A stretch of 64,000 nucleotides of DNA from Pseudomonas brassicacearum (GTDB taxonomy: Bacteria > Pseudomonadota > Gammaproteobacteria > Pseudomonadales > Pseudomonadaceae), in the NCBI RefSeq assembly GCF_003732265.1, contig NZ_MOBK01000006.1:1054001-1118000 (forward strand), read 5' to 3'. The notes beneath the pieces were generated by a model. That model worked only from the letters and a program-made list of their open reading frames with translations. It was not told the origin of the DNA and did not search any database. A program made the translations under genes and the position numbers. Below, in pieces: positions 42,561-50,670 of this stretch. The stretch's first letter is position 1. The number at the start of each line of letters is the position of its first letter.

Positions 42561-43100
42561 ATGAACGATAAAAAAGCTCAAACCCGCGAACGCATCCTCA
42601 AGGCTGCCAGCGCAGCGCTGATTCAGCGCGGCCCGGCAGAGCCGAGCGTTGGCGAAGTGATGGGCGCAGCCGGCCTGACCGTCGGCGGCTTTTATGCGCA
42701 CTTCGAAAGCAAGGACGCAATGATGCTGGAAGCGTTCCAGCAGTTGCTCGGTCACCGTCGAGGCATGATCGCCGACATGGATACCGAGTTGACTGGCGAA
42801 GAGCGTCGCGCCTTGGTGGCGGCGTTTTACCTGTCGCGTAAACACCGTGACTCCTCTGAGTCGGCGTGCCCGATTCCGGCTTCGGTCGGCGAGTTGGGGC
42901 GCCTGCCAGACGCCTTTCGCGTCGCACTTAATGAGCATGTGGAAATGATGGTCGCGCAGTTGGCGGCCAGCCCGGAAGACACCGACAAAGCCCTGGCTGA
43001 CATGGCCTTGATGGTGGGTGGTTTGGCGCTGGCCCGCGCGCTGGGGCCAGGAGAGTTGTCCGATCGATTGCTGCGCGCCGCCAAATCGGCGGTGCTGTGA
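42561..43100 (+). CDS. TetR/AcrR-family transcriptional regulator, 179 aa
   Basis: N-terminal TetR helix-turn-helix: RERILKAASAALIQRG, SVGEVMGAAGLTVGGFYAHFESKDAMM. The ligand domain has two close elements (SACPIPASVGELGRLPDA) often seen in regulators of the YxaF/LmrA branch. GGAGG stands 6 nt before ATG 42561. It is followed by an alpha/beta hydrolase gene 31 nt downstream, which it probably controls along with itself. Confidence 0.88.
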   Translation: MNDKKAQTRERILKAASAALIQRGPAEPSVGEVMGAAGLTVGGFYAHFESKDAMMLEAFQQLLGHRRGMIADMDTELTGEERRALVAAFYLSRKHRDSSESACPIPASVGELGRLPDAFRVALNEHVEMMVAQLAASPEDTDKALADMALMVGGLALARALGPGELSDRLLRAAKSAVL

Positions 43101-43131
43101 CCTGAAGGCATTGGCCTGAGGAGTGAGAGCG

Positions 43132-43965
43132 ATGAGCACGTTGAAGTGGGTTCGTGGCGTTAATGGCACCTTGGGCTGGTTCGCACCACAACTGGTCGCG
43201 AGCAGAATGCGACTGGCATTCATGAGCCCGCGAGAACTGCCTCCGCGTGACTGGGAGCTGCCGCTGCTGGCGAAGTCCGAACGTATCACCCTGCGCTTTG
43301 GCCTTTCGGCGCTGCGCTGGGGCCAAGGCCCTGCCGTGTTGTTGATGCACGGTTGGGAAGGGCGGCCGACGCAGTTCGCCAGCATTATCACTGCACTCGT
43401 CGATGCGGGTTACAGCGTGGTTGCCCTCGACGGTCCCGCGCATGGTCGCTCTCCCGGTGAGGAGGCGAATGTCGTGCTGTTTGCTCGGGCCATGCTCGAA
43501 GCCGCCGCCGAGTTGCCGCCGCTGCAAGCGGTCATTGGTCATTCGATGGGCGGCGCCAGTGCCATGCTCGCCGTCCAATTGGGCCTGCGCACCGAAACCC
43601 TGGTCACCATCGCCGCTCCGGCGCGGATTCTCGGCGTGCTGCGCGGCTTTGCCAGGTACGTGCGGCTGCCGCCCAAGGCGCGTTCGGCCTTCATCCGTCA
43701 GGTCGAGAAAGACGTCGGCATGCGCGCTGCGGCCCTGGACGTGGCGCACTATCAGCTCGACATGCCAGGCCTGATCGTCCATGCCGAAGATGACTGCTTT
43801 GTGTCGGTCAAGGAATCGCAACTGATTCACGAAGCCTGGTTTGACAGCCGCTTGCTGCGTCTGGAAGAAGGCGGCCATCAGAAAGTGCTGGCCGATCCTC
43901 GGGTGATTGATGGCGTGTTATCACTCCTGGCCGGTCGCAGCCTGCAATCGCGCCAATCGGCGTAA
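43132..43965 (+). CDS. Alpha/beta-hydrolase, 277 aa
   Basis: Soluble hydrolase or esterase with the catalytic triad in order: oxyanion region LLMHGWEGRPTQF, nucleophile in VIGHSMGGASAML (about residue 143), Asp in VHAEDDCFVSV, His in EEGGHQKVL. ATG 43132 is chosen because AGGAG lies 8 nt upstream; a GTG nine nt earlier would overlap that ribosome site. Cotranscribed with the TetR regulator. Substrate unknown. Confidence 0.86.
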   Translation: MSTLKWVRGVNGTLGWFAPQLVASRMRLAFMSPRELPPRDWELPLLAKSERITLRFGLSALRWGQGPAVLLMHGWEGRPTQFASIITALVDAGYSVVALDGPAHGRSPGEEANVVLFARAMLEAAAELPPLQAVIGHSMGGASAMLAVQLGLRTETLVTIAAPARILGVLRGFARYVRLPPKARSAFIRQVEKDVGMRAAALDVAHYQLDMPGLIVHAEDDCFVSVKESQLIHEAWFDSRLLRLEEGGHQKVLADPRVIDGVLSLLAGRSLQSRQSA

Positions 43966-44013
43966 GCATCCGTTACACTGCGCCGGTCGACATTATCTGA
44001 CCGGGAGTGGGGC

Positions 44014-44463
44014 ATGAGCTGGGATCGGGCAACGCCATTTATCATTGATCTGCAAGTGGGCGCCGAGGACATCGACGGGCTGGGTCACGCCAATAATGCG
44101 GTGTACGTGACATGGCTCGAACGTTGTGCCTGGCGTCACTCGCAGCGTCTGGGCCTTGATCTGGTCGAATATCGGCGACTGGACCGGGCGATGGCGGTGG
44201 TGCGGCACGAGATCGATTACCTGGCCGCCGCCTACGAAGATGATGAATTGCAGTTGGCGACCTGGATCGTCGATTGGGATCAGCGCCTGAAAATGACCCG
44301 ACACTTCCAGTTGAAGCGCCCTCGCGACAACACCACGTTGCTGCGCGCGCAAACCACGTTCGTCTGCATCGAACTGTCTACCGGCAAGCCAAAACGCATG
44401 CCGACCGAATTTATCGAAGGCTACGGCCCGGCGTTGCAGATGTTGGATACGACCAACATCTAA
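44014..44463 (+). CDS. Acyl-CoA thioesterase of the 4-hydroxybenzoyl-CoA (hotdog) type, 149 aa
   Basis: A single hotdog domain with the usual early motif IDGLGHANNAVYVTWLERC (catalytic Asp/Glu-His region) and later HEIDYLAAAYEDDEL and ELSTGKPKRMP. Cleaves an acyl-CoA thioester. GGGAGTGGGGC precedes ATG 44014. It stands alone, 48 nt after the hydrolase gene. Substrate chain length cannot be read. Confidence 0.85.
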   Translation: MSWDRATPFIIDLQVGAEDIDGLGHANNAVYVTWLERCAWRHSQRLGLDLVEYRRLDRAMAVVRHEIDYLAAAYEDDELQLATWIVDWDQRLKMTRHFQLKRPRDNTTLLRAQTTFVCIELSTGKPKRMPTEFIEGYGPALQMLDTTNI

Positions 44464-44534
44464 TGTGGGATGTTCTGCAGATTCCCCGCGCAATCCAGTA
44501 AACTGCCGCACGTTTTTCGTCGAGTGTGTTTTTC

Positions 44535-45494
44535 ATGCAAATTGCTTTGGCGCCCATGGAGGGGTTGGTCGACAACATCCTGCGGGACGTGCTGACCCGT
44601 GTGGGTGGTATCGATTGGTGCGTGACCGAGTTCATCCGGATCAACGACCAGTTGCTCACGCCTGCCTACTACCACAAGTTCGGCCCCGAACTGCTGACCG
44701 GTGCCCGCACCGCGTCCGGCGTGCCGTTGCGCGTGCAATTGCTCGGTTCCGATCCGGTGTGCCTGGCGGAAAACGCCGCGCTGGCGTGTGAGCTGGGTTC
44801 CAAGGTCATCGACCTGAACTTCGGTTGCCCGGCCAAGACCGTCAACAAGTCTCGCGGTGGCGCGGTGTTGCTCAAAGAGCCTGAACTGCTCAACGAAATC
44901 GTCGAGCACGTGCGTCGTGCGGTGCCTGCGCACATCCCGGTGACCGCCAAGATGCGCCTCGGCTTCGACAGTCCGGACGGTTCGCTGGTGTGCGCCACAG
45001 CCTTGGCTGAAGGCGGCGCAGCACATATCGTGGTGCATGCGCGGACCAAGACCGATGGCTACAAACCGCCGGCGCATTGGGAGTGGATCCCTCGCGTGCA
45101 AGAGGTGGTCAAGGTGCCGGTGTTTGCCAACGGCGACATCTGGAGCGTTGAAGACTGGCGTCGTTGCCGCGAGATCAGCGGCGTGGAAGACATCATGCTC
45201 GGTCGAGGCCTGGTCTCGCGCCCGGACCTGGCCCGGCAAATCGCGGCAGCGCGAGCCGGTGAAGAGGTGGTCGAGATGACCTGGGCCGAGCTGTTGCCGC
45301 TGATCCAGGACTTCTGGCTGCAAGCCAAGGCGCAGATGACACCCCGCCAATCCCCCGGTCGCTTGAAGCAATGGCTGGCGATGCTGACCCGAAATTATCC
45401 GGAAGCGGTCGAGCTGTTCACCGTCCTGCGGCGTGAAACCGAGCTGGATCAGGTTTCCCGTTTGCTCGGTCTGACAGTCGCCGAGGCGGCGTAA
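44535..45494 (+). CDS. dusC: tRNA-dihydrouridine(16) synthase
   Basis: Second Dus enzyme of the window, reducing U16 of tRNA. Dus hallmarks over 319 residues: ALAPMEGLVDNILRDVL, LRVQLLGSDP, VIDLNFGCPAKTVNKSRGG with the catalytic Cys, VTAKMRLGF, HIVVHARTKTDGY, ANGDIWSVEDW, IMLGRGLVSRPD. The PMEGLVD and GCPAKTVNKSRGGA forms match DusC. ATG 44535 (MQIALAPMEG) is taken; the GTG nine nt earlier has no better context. Confidence 0.93.
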   Translation: MQIALAPMEGLVDNILRDVLTRVGGIDWCVTEFIRINDQLLTPAYYHKFGPELLTGARTASGVPLRVQLLGSDPVCLAENAALACELGSKVIDLNFGCPAKTVNKSRGGAVLLKEPELLNEIVEHVRRAVPAHIPVTAKMRLGFDSPDGSLVCATALAEGGAAHIVVHARTKTDGYKPPAHWEWIPRVQEVVKVPVFANGDIWSVEDWRRCREISGVEDIMLGRGLVSRPDLARQIAAARAGEEVVEMTWAELLPLIQDFWLQAKAQMTPRQSPGRLKQWLAMLTRNYPEAVELFTVLRRETELDQVSRLLGLTVAEAA

Positions 45495-45513
45495 AAAAAT
45501 CTGAAAAAAGCCT

Positions 45514-45541
45514 CTTGAAATGCAATCAGCGGTCCCTATCT
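45514..45541 (+). promoter_or_regulatory. Heat-shock (sigma-32) promoter of ibpA
   Basis: CTTGAAA (45514-45520), a 13-nt spacer, CCCTATCT (45534-45541), close to the sigma-32 consensus CTTGAAA-N13-15-CCCCATNT. Confidence 0.82.
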
Positions 45542-45584
45542 AAGGGTTACGCGATGCCGAATTCGGGTCGCGGAGACACAAAAC

Positions 45585-45605
45585 CTTGCTGATTGTTTTC
45601 AGGAG
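45585..45605 (+). promoter_or_regulatory. ROSE-like RNA thermometer covering the ibpA ribosome site
   Basis: CTTGCTGA (45585-45592) can pair with TCAGGAG (45599-45605) with a bulged G and a 6-nt loop, covering the AGGAG ribosome site. The UUGCU anti-Shine-Dalgarno with a bulged G is the hallmark of ROSE elements, which open at heat-shock temperature. Confidence 0.72.
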
Positions 45606-45614
45606 ATTTGAATC

Positions 45615-46061
45615 ATGACTACTGCATTTTCCCTGGCCCCACTGTTCCGTTCCTCGGTTGGTTTCGACCGTTTCAACGACCTGTTCGAAACCGCCCTGCG
45701 CAACGAGCCAGGCAGCAGCTACCCACCTTACAACGTGGAAAAACACGGCGATGATCAATACCGCATCGTCGTCGCCGCAGCCGGTTTCCAGGAAGAAGAC
45801 CTGGACCTGCAAGTGGAAAAAGGTGTGCTGACCATCAGTGGCGGCAAACGTGAAGCGAACGAAAGCGTGACCTTCCTGCACCAAGGCATTGCCCAGCGTG
45901 CGTTCAAGCTGTCGTTCCGCCTGGCGGATCACATCGAGATCAAGGCTGCCGATCTGAGCAACGGTCTGCTGAGCATCGACCTGTTGCGGGTGATCCCGGA
46001 AGAGGCGAAAGCCAAACGCATCCCGATCAACTGGACGCAAAAACCGGCTCTGCAGCACTAA
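45615..46061 (+). CDS. ibpA: Small heat-shock protein (Hsp20/IbpA)
   Basis: Binds unfolding proteins on heat stress. The 148 residues have an N-terminal arm with RSSVGFDRFNDLFETAL (typical IbpA), the alpha-crystallin domain (YPPYNVEKHGDDQYRIVVAAAGF, LTISGGKR, AFKLSFRLADHIEIKAADLSNGLLSIDL) and a C-terminal tail with the IXI-like motif KRIPINW. The regulation fits: sigma-32 promoter and RNA thermometer upstream, terminator directly after the stop. Confidence 0.94.
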   Translation: MTTAFSLAPLFRSSVGFDRFNDLFETALRNEPGSSYPPYNVEKHGDDQYRIVVAAAGFQEEDLDLQVEKGVLTISGGKREANESVTFLHQGIAQRAFKLSFRLADHIEIKAADLSNGLLSIDLLRVIPEEAKAKRIPINWTQKPALQH

Positions 46062-46073
46062 GCCAGAGCAATG

Positions 46074-46103
46074 AAAAAGGGCGCCCTCGCGGCGCCCTTT
46101 TTT
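46074..46103 (+). terminator. Terminator of ibpA
   Basis: A perfect 10-bp stem AAAGGGCGCC / GGCGCCCTTT with a CTCGC loop and T6. Confidence 0.92.
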
Positions 46104-46126
46104 GTGCCCAGACATCACACATACCC

Positions 46127-46275
46127 TGTAGCAGCTGACGAGCACCGCGAGGCTGCGTTCGGCTGCGCAGCAGTCGTCAAAGAAGCCAGCGCGGTGTTTC
46201 GGGTAATCCGCATCAACAGATTTCACGACTGCTTCGCAGCCGAACGCAGCCTCGCGGTGCTCGACAGCTGCTACA
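46127..46275. repeat. Long inverted-repeat (REPIN-like) element, second class
   Basis: Two inverted arms of about 50 nt (46127-46177 and 46225-46275) share AGCACCGCGAGGCTGCGTTC and its complement with a few mismatches, about 47 nt apart. Sequence and length differ from the GTGGGAGC-type REPs in the window. Confidence 0.85.
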
Positions 46276-46284
46276 CAGGTCGGG

Positions 46285-49200
46285 TTATTTCAGGAGTTTT
46301 TGAAACTCTTCCACCGGCAACGGCCGGCTGTGCAAATACCCCTGATAAAAATGGCAGCCCAAACCCTGCAAAAATTCCAGTTGCTCCGCCGTCTCCACGC
46401 CCTCGGCAATCACTTTCAGCTCCAGGCTGCGCGCCATGGCGACAATCGCGCGGATGATTTCCGCGTCGTTCGGATCAGTCGTGGCGTCACGGATAAACGA
46501 CTGATCGATCTTCAATGTGTCGACCGGTAAACGCTTGAGGTAGGTCAACGAGGAGTAGCCGGTGCCGAAGTCGTCCATCGCGAAACTCACGCCGAGTTTT
46601 TTCAGGCGGCGCATTTTGTTGATGGTGTCTTCCAGGTTCTGGATGACGATGCCTTCGGTGATTTCCAGTTTCAGCAGCGAGCAGGGCAGGCCGTGGCTGG
46701 AGAGGCTGTGTTCGATGCGTTCGACGAAATCGGTTTGACGAAATTGCCTCGGGCTGATGTTCACGCACAGGCTGAAGCTCAACGGGTTGACCAGGCCTTT
46801 GGTGACCAGTTGTTTGAAGGCGCCGCAGGCCTCGTCAAGAATCCAGGTGCCGACTTCAAGAATCAGTCCGCTGTCTTCCAGTACCTTAATGAACTCGGCC
46901 GGTGATTGCGGCCCGAGTTCGGGGTGGTCCCAGCGCACCAGCGCTTCGGCACCGACAATGCGATTGCCTCGGGCGTCGATCTGCGGTTGGTAATGCACAT
47001 GGAATTCGCCGCGAGAAAGCGCCAGGCGCAGGTCGGTTTCCATGCGCAGGCGTTCGCTGGCAGCCTTCTGCATGGTGTTGTGATACATCTGCGTGGTGTT
47101 GCGGCCCGAGTCCTTGGCGCGGTACAGCGCGATGTCGGCGCGTTTGAGCAGGTCGGTCGGGGTCGAGCCGTGGTCGGGAATCAGCGCGATGCCGATGCTC
47201 GGCGTCACTTGCAGGCGCTGGCCGTCGAGGAACATCGGTTCCGACAACAGTTCTCGCAAGGTGTCGGCCAAGTCCTGGACCTGGGCGCTGACTTCGTTGC
47301 GCGAACCTTCCAGGCCGCTGAGCAGCACCACGAATTCATCGCCGCCCAGCCGCGCCACGGTGTCTTCCATGCGCACGCTGGCTTCCAGTCGCGCGGTGAT
47401 GATTTTCAGCACGGTATCGCCGACCGGGTGACCGAGGGAGTCGTTGATGTGCTTGAAGTGATCAAGGTCGAGGAACAGCAGCGCACCGCGCAGGTTATGG
47501 CGCTTGAGCAGGGCGATCTGCTGGCTCAGGCGATCCATCAGCAGCGCGCGGTTGGGCAGGTTGGTCAGGGGGTCGTGGTAGGCCAAATGGCGAATTTGCG
47601 CCTCGGCGTTTTTCAGCAGGCTGACGTCGCGGGCGGTGAGCAACAGGCAGGCGGTTTCGTTGAGGGTGATCGGTTCGACCGAGACTTCGACGGTCAGCAA
47701 CTCCCCACGCTTATTGCGCCCGAGCATTTCCTGGTGATGCACGCGACCCTTGAGTTGTAGCTCGGCCAGCAACGCCGAACGTTGTTTCTCTTCGGCCCAG
47801 ATGCCCACTTGGTACACCGTACGACCGATCACTTCCTGTGCGCGATAGCCGGTCAGGCGGCAGAAGCCGTCGTTGACCTCCAGGTAGCGTCCGGTGTCGC
47901 GCTCGGTAATGGTGATGGCGTCGGGGCTGGAGTGGAACGCCTTGGCGAACTTCTCTTCACTGGCCTTGAGCGCCGCTTCGGAACGTTGTTGCTGGGTGAT
48001 ATCACGCAAGGTGGTGACGATGCAGGGTTGGTTATCGACGTTGATCTGGCGGCTGGAAATCACGCAGGTCAGCGCTTGCCCATTCTTGTGCTGGGCGACG
48101 ATGGCGACATTGTTCAGCCCTTGTTCGCGGATGACCTGCTCGATCCGTTGCAGGCTTTTCGCCGAAGCGTCCCACAGGCCAATCTGGTCGGCGCTGCGGC
48201 CAATCACTTCGGCGGCGCTCCAGCCGAAGGTCTGGGTGAAGCTGGAGTTGATCTCGATGAACTGGCCAGTGTCCTGGCGCGTCACGCAAATCGGGTCCGG
48301 GCTGACCTGGAACAGCGTGGCGAATTTCTCTTCCGAGGCCACCAGTTTTTGTTCGCGCTCCACCTGATCGGTGATGTCCAGCAAGGTACCGGCCATGCGC
48401 AACGGGAAGCCGTTTTCATCGCGGTAGAGGCGGGCGCGGCTTTCCAGGTAGCGCGAACTGCCGTCCGGCAGTTGCACGCGGTAGGTCAGCTGATAATTGC
48501 CGGCCGGGCCTTCGCGCAGGCTGCGGTAGGCGTCACGCATGGTGTCGCGCTCTTCGCCGGGCACGCCTTCGAAAAATTCCTCGAAGGATTCATGGAAGGG
48601 CTTTGCTTCCAGGCCGTGCAACTGGGCGGCCCGTGCCGAGCCGTAGAGCATGCCGCTGGGAATGTGCCAGTCCCAGGTGCCGAGTTGCGCCGAGTCGAGC
48701 GCGAGGTCGAGGCGTTCCTGGCTGTCCTTGAGGGCTTGTTCGGCGACTTTGCGTTCGGTGGTGTCGAGGAAGGTGCTCAGTAGATACGGCTGGCCCTCGA
48801 GTTCGACTTTTTGCGCGCTGAGGATGCCATCGAGGACCTGCCCGTTACTGGCGCGAAACTGCACCTCCATGCTGGTCAACTCGCCTTTGGCTTTGGTCGC
48901 AGCGACCAGTTTGGCCCGTTGCTCCGGGTGCACCCAGAGGCCCAGTTCCAGCGTGGTGCGGCCTATCGCGTTCTGCACAGGCCAGCCGAACAGGCTTTCG
49001 AAATACTGGTTGGCTTCGGTGATCAGGCCGTCTTCCTGGCGGGTCAGCAACACCATGTTCGGGCACAGGTGAAACAGCGTGGCGAAGCGTTTTTCCGAGC
49101 TGCTCAGGGCCTGTTCGCGCTGGCGCTGGTGGGTAATTTCGCGAATCACTCCGATCATGCGGGGTCGTCCGTGTTTATCCGGCAGCAGGCTGCCGCTGAT

Positions 49201-49563
49201 TTCCAGCCAGTGCAGGCTGCCGTCGGGCCAGCGGATGCGGTGATGCATCGCTTGCTCAAGCGGCGCGCCGGCAATCACCGCATGGAACGCGCGGACGGTT
49301 TTCGCCCGGTCTTCCGGCGGCAGCAAGTCGAGGTATTCCAGGTCCTCGGGCAATGGCAAATGCGGGTCGAAACCAAACAGTGCCTGCGTTCCCCGCGACC
49401 AGCTGATCTGCCCACGTTCGATGTCCCAATACCAAGCCCCCAGCCGCGCGCCGTTGAGGGCTGCGAGCAATTGTGGCGCGCTTTCCCAACTCAGCTCGGA
49501 CCTTTTTGGGTCAAGCGCCTGGATACGCGGCATCGGCGGAACACGGTCAACAGATTTCGGCAT
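46285..49563 (-). CDS. Multi-sensor GGDEF-EAL protein with five PAS domains, 1092 aa
   Basis: Soluble c-di-GMP enzyme without membrane segments. Five PAS/PAC repeats occupy about residues 30-660 (each ending in a DITxxx-type linker: REITHQR, LDTTERK, LDITDQV, RDITQQQ, RDVSLLK). The GGDEF domain follows (HDPLTNLPNRALLMDRL, ARLGGDEF) with an intact I-site RMED five residues before it. The EAL domain is complete (GAEALVRWDHPE, VNISPRQF, LEITEG, AMDDFGTGYSSL, LKIDQSFI, IAEGVET, YQGYLHSRPL). So both cyclase and phosphodiesterase may be active. ATG 49563 is taken; ATG 49533 is possible. Confidence 0.92.
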   Translation of the reverse strand: MPKSVDRVPPMPRIQALDPKRSELSWESAPQLLAALNGARLGAWYWDIERGQISWSRGTQALFGFDPHLPLPEDLEYLDLLPPEDRAKTVRAFHAVIAGAPLEQAMHHRIRWPDGSLHWLEISGSLLPDKHGRPRMIGVIREITHQRQREQALSSSEKRFATLFHLCPNMVLLTRQEDGLITEANQYFESLFGWPVQNAIGRTTLELGLWVHPEQRAKLVAATKAKGELTSMEVQFRASNGQVLDGILSAQKVELEGQPYLLSTFLDTTERKVAEQALKDSQERLDLALDSAQLGTWDWHIPSGMLYGSARAAQLHGLEAKPFHESFEEFFEGVPGEERDTMRDAYRSLREGPAGNYQLTYRVQLPDGSSRYLESRARLYRDENGFPLRMAGTLLDITDQVEREQKLVASEEKFATLFQVSPDPICVTRQDTGQFIEINSSFTQTFGWSAAEVIGRSADQIGLWDASAKSLQRIEQVIREQGLNNVAIVAQHKNGQALTCVISSRQINVDNQPCIVTTLRDITQQQRSEAALKASEEKFAKAFHSSPDAITITERDTGRYLEVNDGFCRLTGYRAQEVIGRTVYQVGIWAEEKQRSALLAELQLKGRVHHQEMLGRNKRGELLTVEVSVEPITLNETACLLLTARDVSLLKNAEAQIRHLAYHDPLTNLPNRALLMDRLSQQIALLKRHNLRGALLFLDLDHFKHINDSLGHPVGDTVLKIITARLEASVRMEDTVARLGGDEFVVLLSGLEGSRNEVSAQVQDLADTLRELLSEPMFLDGQRLQVTPSIGIALIPDHGSTPTDLLKRADIALYRAKDSGRNTTQMYHNTMQKAASERLRMETDLRLALSRGEFHVHYQPQIDARGNRIVGAEALVRWDHPELGPQSPAEFIKVLEDSGLILEVGTWILDEACGAFKQLVTKGLVNPLSFSLCVNISPRQFRQTDFVERIEHSLSSHGLPCSLLKLEITEGIVIQNLEDTINKMRRLKKLGVSFAMDDFGTGYSSLTYLKRLPVDTLKIDQSFIRDATTDPNDAEIIRAIVAMARSLELKVIAEGVETAEQLEFLQGLGCHFYQGYLHSRPLPVEEFQKLLK

Positions 49564-49632
49564 TGGCAGCGGGCCTTGGGCAGAAATGGGCGTTAGGCGC
49601 AGGAGTTCGCAGCTCTATTGGCGTATCACAGG

Positions 49633-50523
49633 TTAGCCTTGAGTCCCGGGAAAATCGATTTGTGCATCCAGCAAAGCCATAAAAGCCTTCGCCGCATTCG
49701 ATAGCGTCCTTTCGGTGTGCAAGATATAGCCTAGCTGGCGAGTCAGTTGTATGCCCGGCAAAGGTATTCGCGCAACCTGATCATCGAGCATCGTACGCGG
49801 CAACACGCTCCAGGCCAGGCCGATCGAGACCATCATCTTGATCGTTTCCAGATAATTGGTGCTCATGGCGATGTTCGGCGTCAGGCCCTGCGCCTCAAAT
49901 AACCGCTGCACGATGTGATGAGTAAAGGTGTTGCCGCCGGGGAAGACCGCCGGGTGCAGGGCAATGTCGGCCAGGGTGACCGGGCCGTGGCTGATCAGCG
50001 AGTGCTCCGGGGCGACCACGAAATCCAGCGGGTCGTCCCACACTGGTGTCGCCTTGACCAGCGAATGGGGCTCCGGTGCCAAGGTGATCACCGCCAGTTC
50101 CGCGCGGCCATGGAGGATTTCTTCGTAGGCCACTTCCGAATCGAGGAACTGAATATCCAGCGCCACTTGTGGGTAACGTCGGGTGAACTCCCTTAATAAG
50201 GGCGGCAAACGGTGCAGGCCGATGTGGTGACTGGTGGCCAGGGTCAGGCGGCCGGACACTTCGCCGGTCAGATTGGTCAGGGCGCGCCGGGTGTCGTCCA
50301 GCACATTCAGAATCTGGTAGGCCCGTGGCAACAGGGCACGGCCGGCTTCGGTCAGGCCGACTTCACGGCCCAGGCGATCAAACAGGCGCACCTTCAATTG
50401 CTGCTCGAGCCCCGCGATGCGTTTGCTGATAGCCGGTTGGGTCAGGTGCAGCCGCTCGCCGGCTCCGGAGAAGCTGCCGGTCTCGGCGATTGCGATAAAG
50501 GCATTGAGGTTGGCCAGATCCAT
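49633..50523 (-). CDS. LysR-family transcriptional regulator, 296 aa
   Basis: Winged HTH of LysR type (MDLANLNAFIAIAETGSFSGAGERLHLTQPAISKRIAGLEQQL) with the periplasmic-binding-like effector domain (LTLATSHHIGLHRLPPLLREF, VALDIQF, VAPEHSLISHGPVTLADI). ATG 50523 is the usual LysR start; the extension to 50553 adds non-conserved residues. It is divergent from leuC over 147 bp and is probably its regulator by position; the ligand is unknown. Confidence 0.9.
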   Translation of the reverse strand: MDLANLNAFIAIAETGSFSGAGERLHLTQPAISKRIAGLEQQLKVRLFDRLGREVGLTEAGRALLPRAYQILNVLDDTRRALTNLTGEVSGRLTLATSHHIGLHRLPPLLREFTRRYPQVALDIQFLDSEVAYEEILHGRAELAVITLAPEPHSLVKATPVWDDPLDFVVAPEHSLISHGPVTLADIALHPAVFPGGNTFTHHIVQRLFEAQGLTPNIAMSTNYLETIKMMVSIGLAWSVLPRTMLDDQVARIPLPGIQLTRQLGYILHTERTLSNAAKAFMALLDAQIDFPGTQG

Positions 50524-50670
50524 TGTTGTATTCCAGTTGGTTATCCAAAGCATAAAAAATATGAATTTGAGTTATTTAATGTAACCCCCTAGGATCAGCC
50601 TCACAAGCCAAGGGGTTATTGATTTGCTCAAGACCCAGGGCATAGAAACAAGCTGATGAGGAAACGTCTG
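50524..50670. promoter_or_regulatory. LysR-leuC divergent promoter region
   Basis: An AT-rich stretch (around 50545-50585) between the divergent LysR gene and leuC. LysR proteins bind T-N11-A sites in such spacers; candidate dyads exist, but none is decisive. Confidence 0.45.

Noticed and set aside
45505..45580. Leader ORF or attenuator before ibpA
   Set aside because: No start codon with ribosome site; the heat-shock promoter and thermometer hairpin account for the leader.
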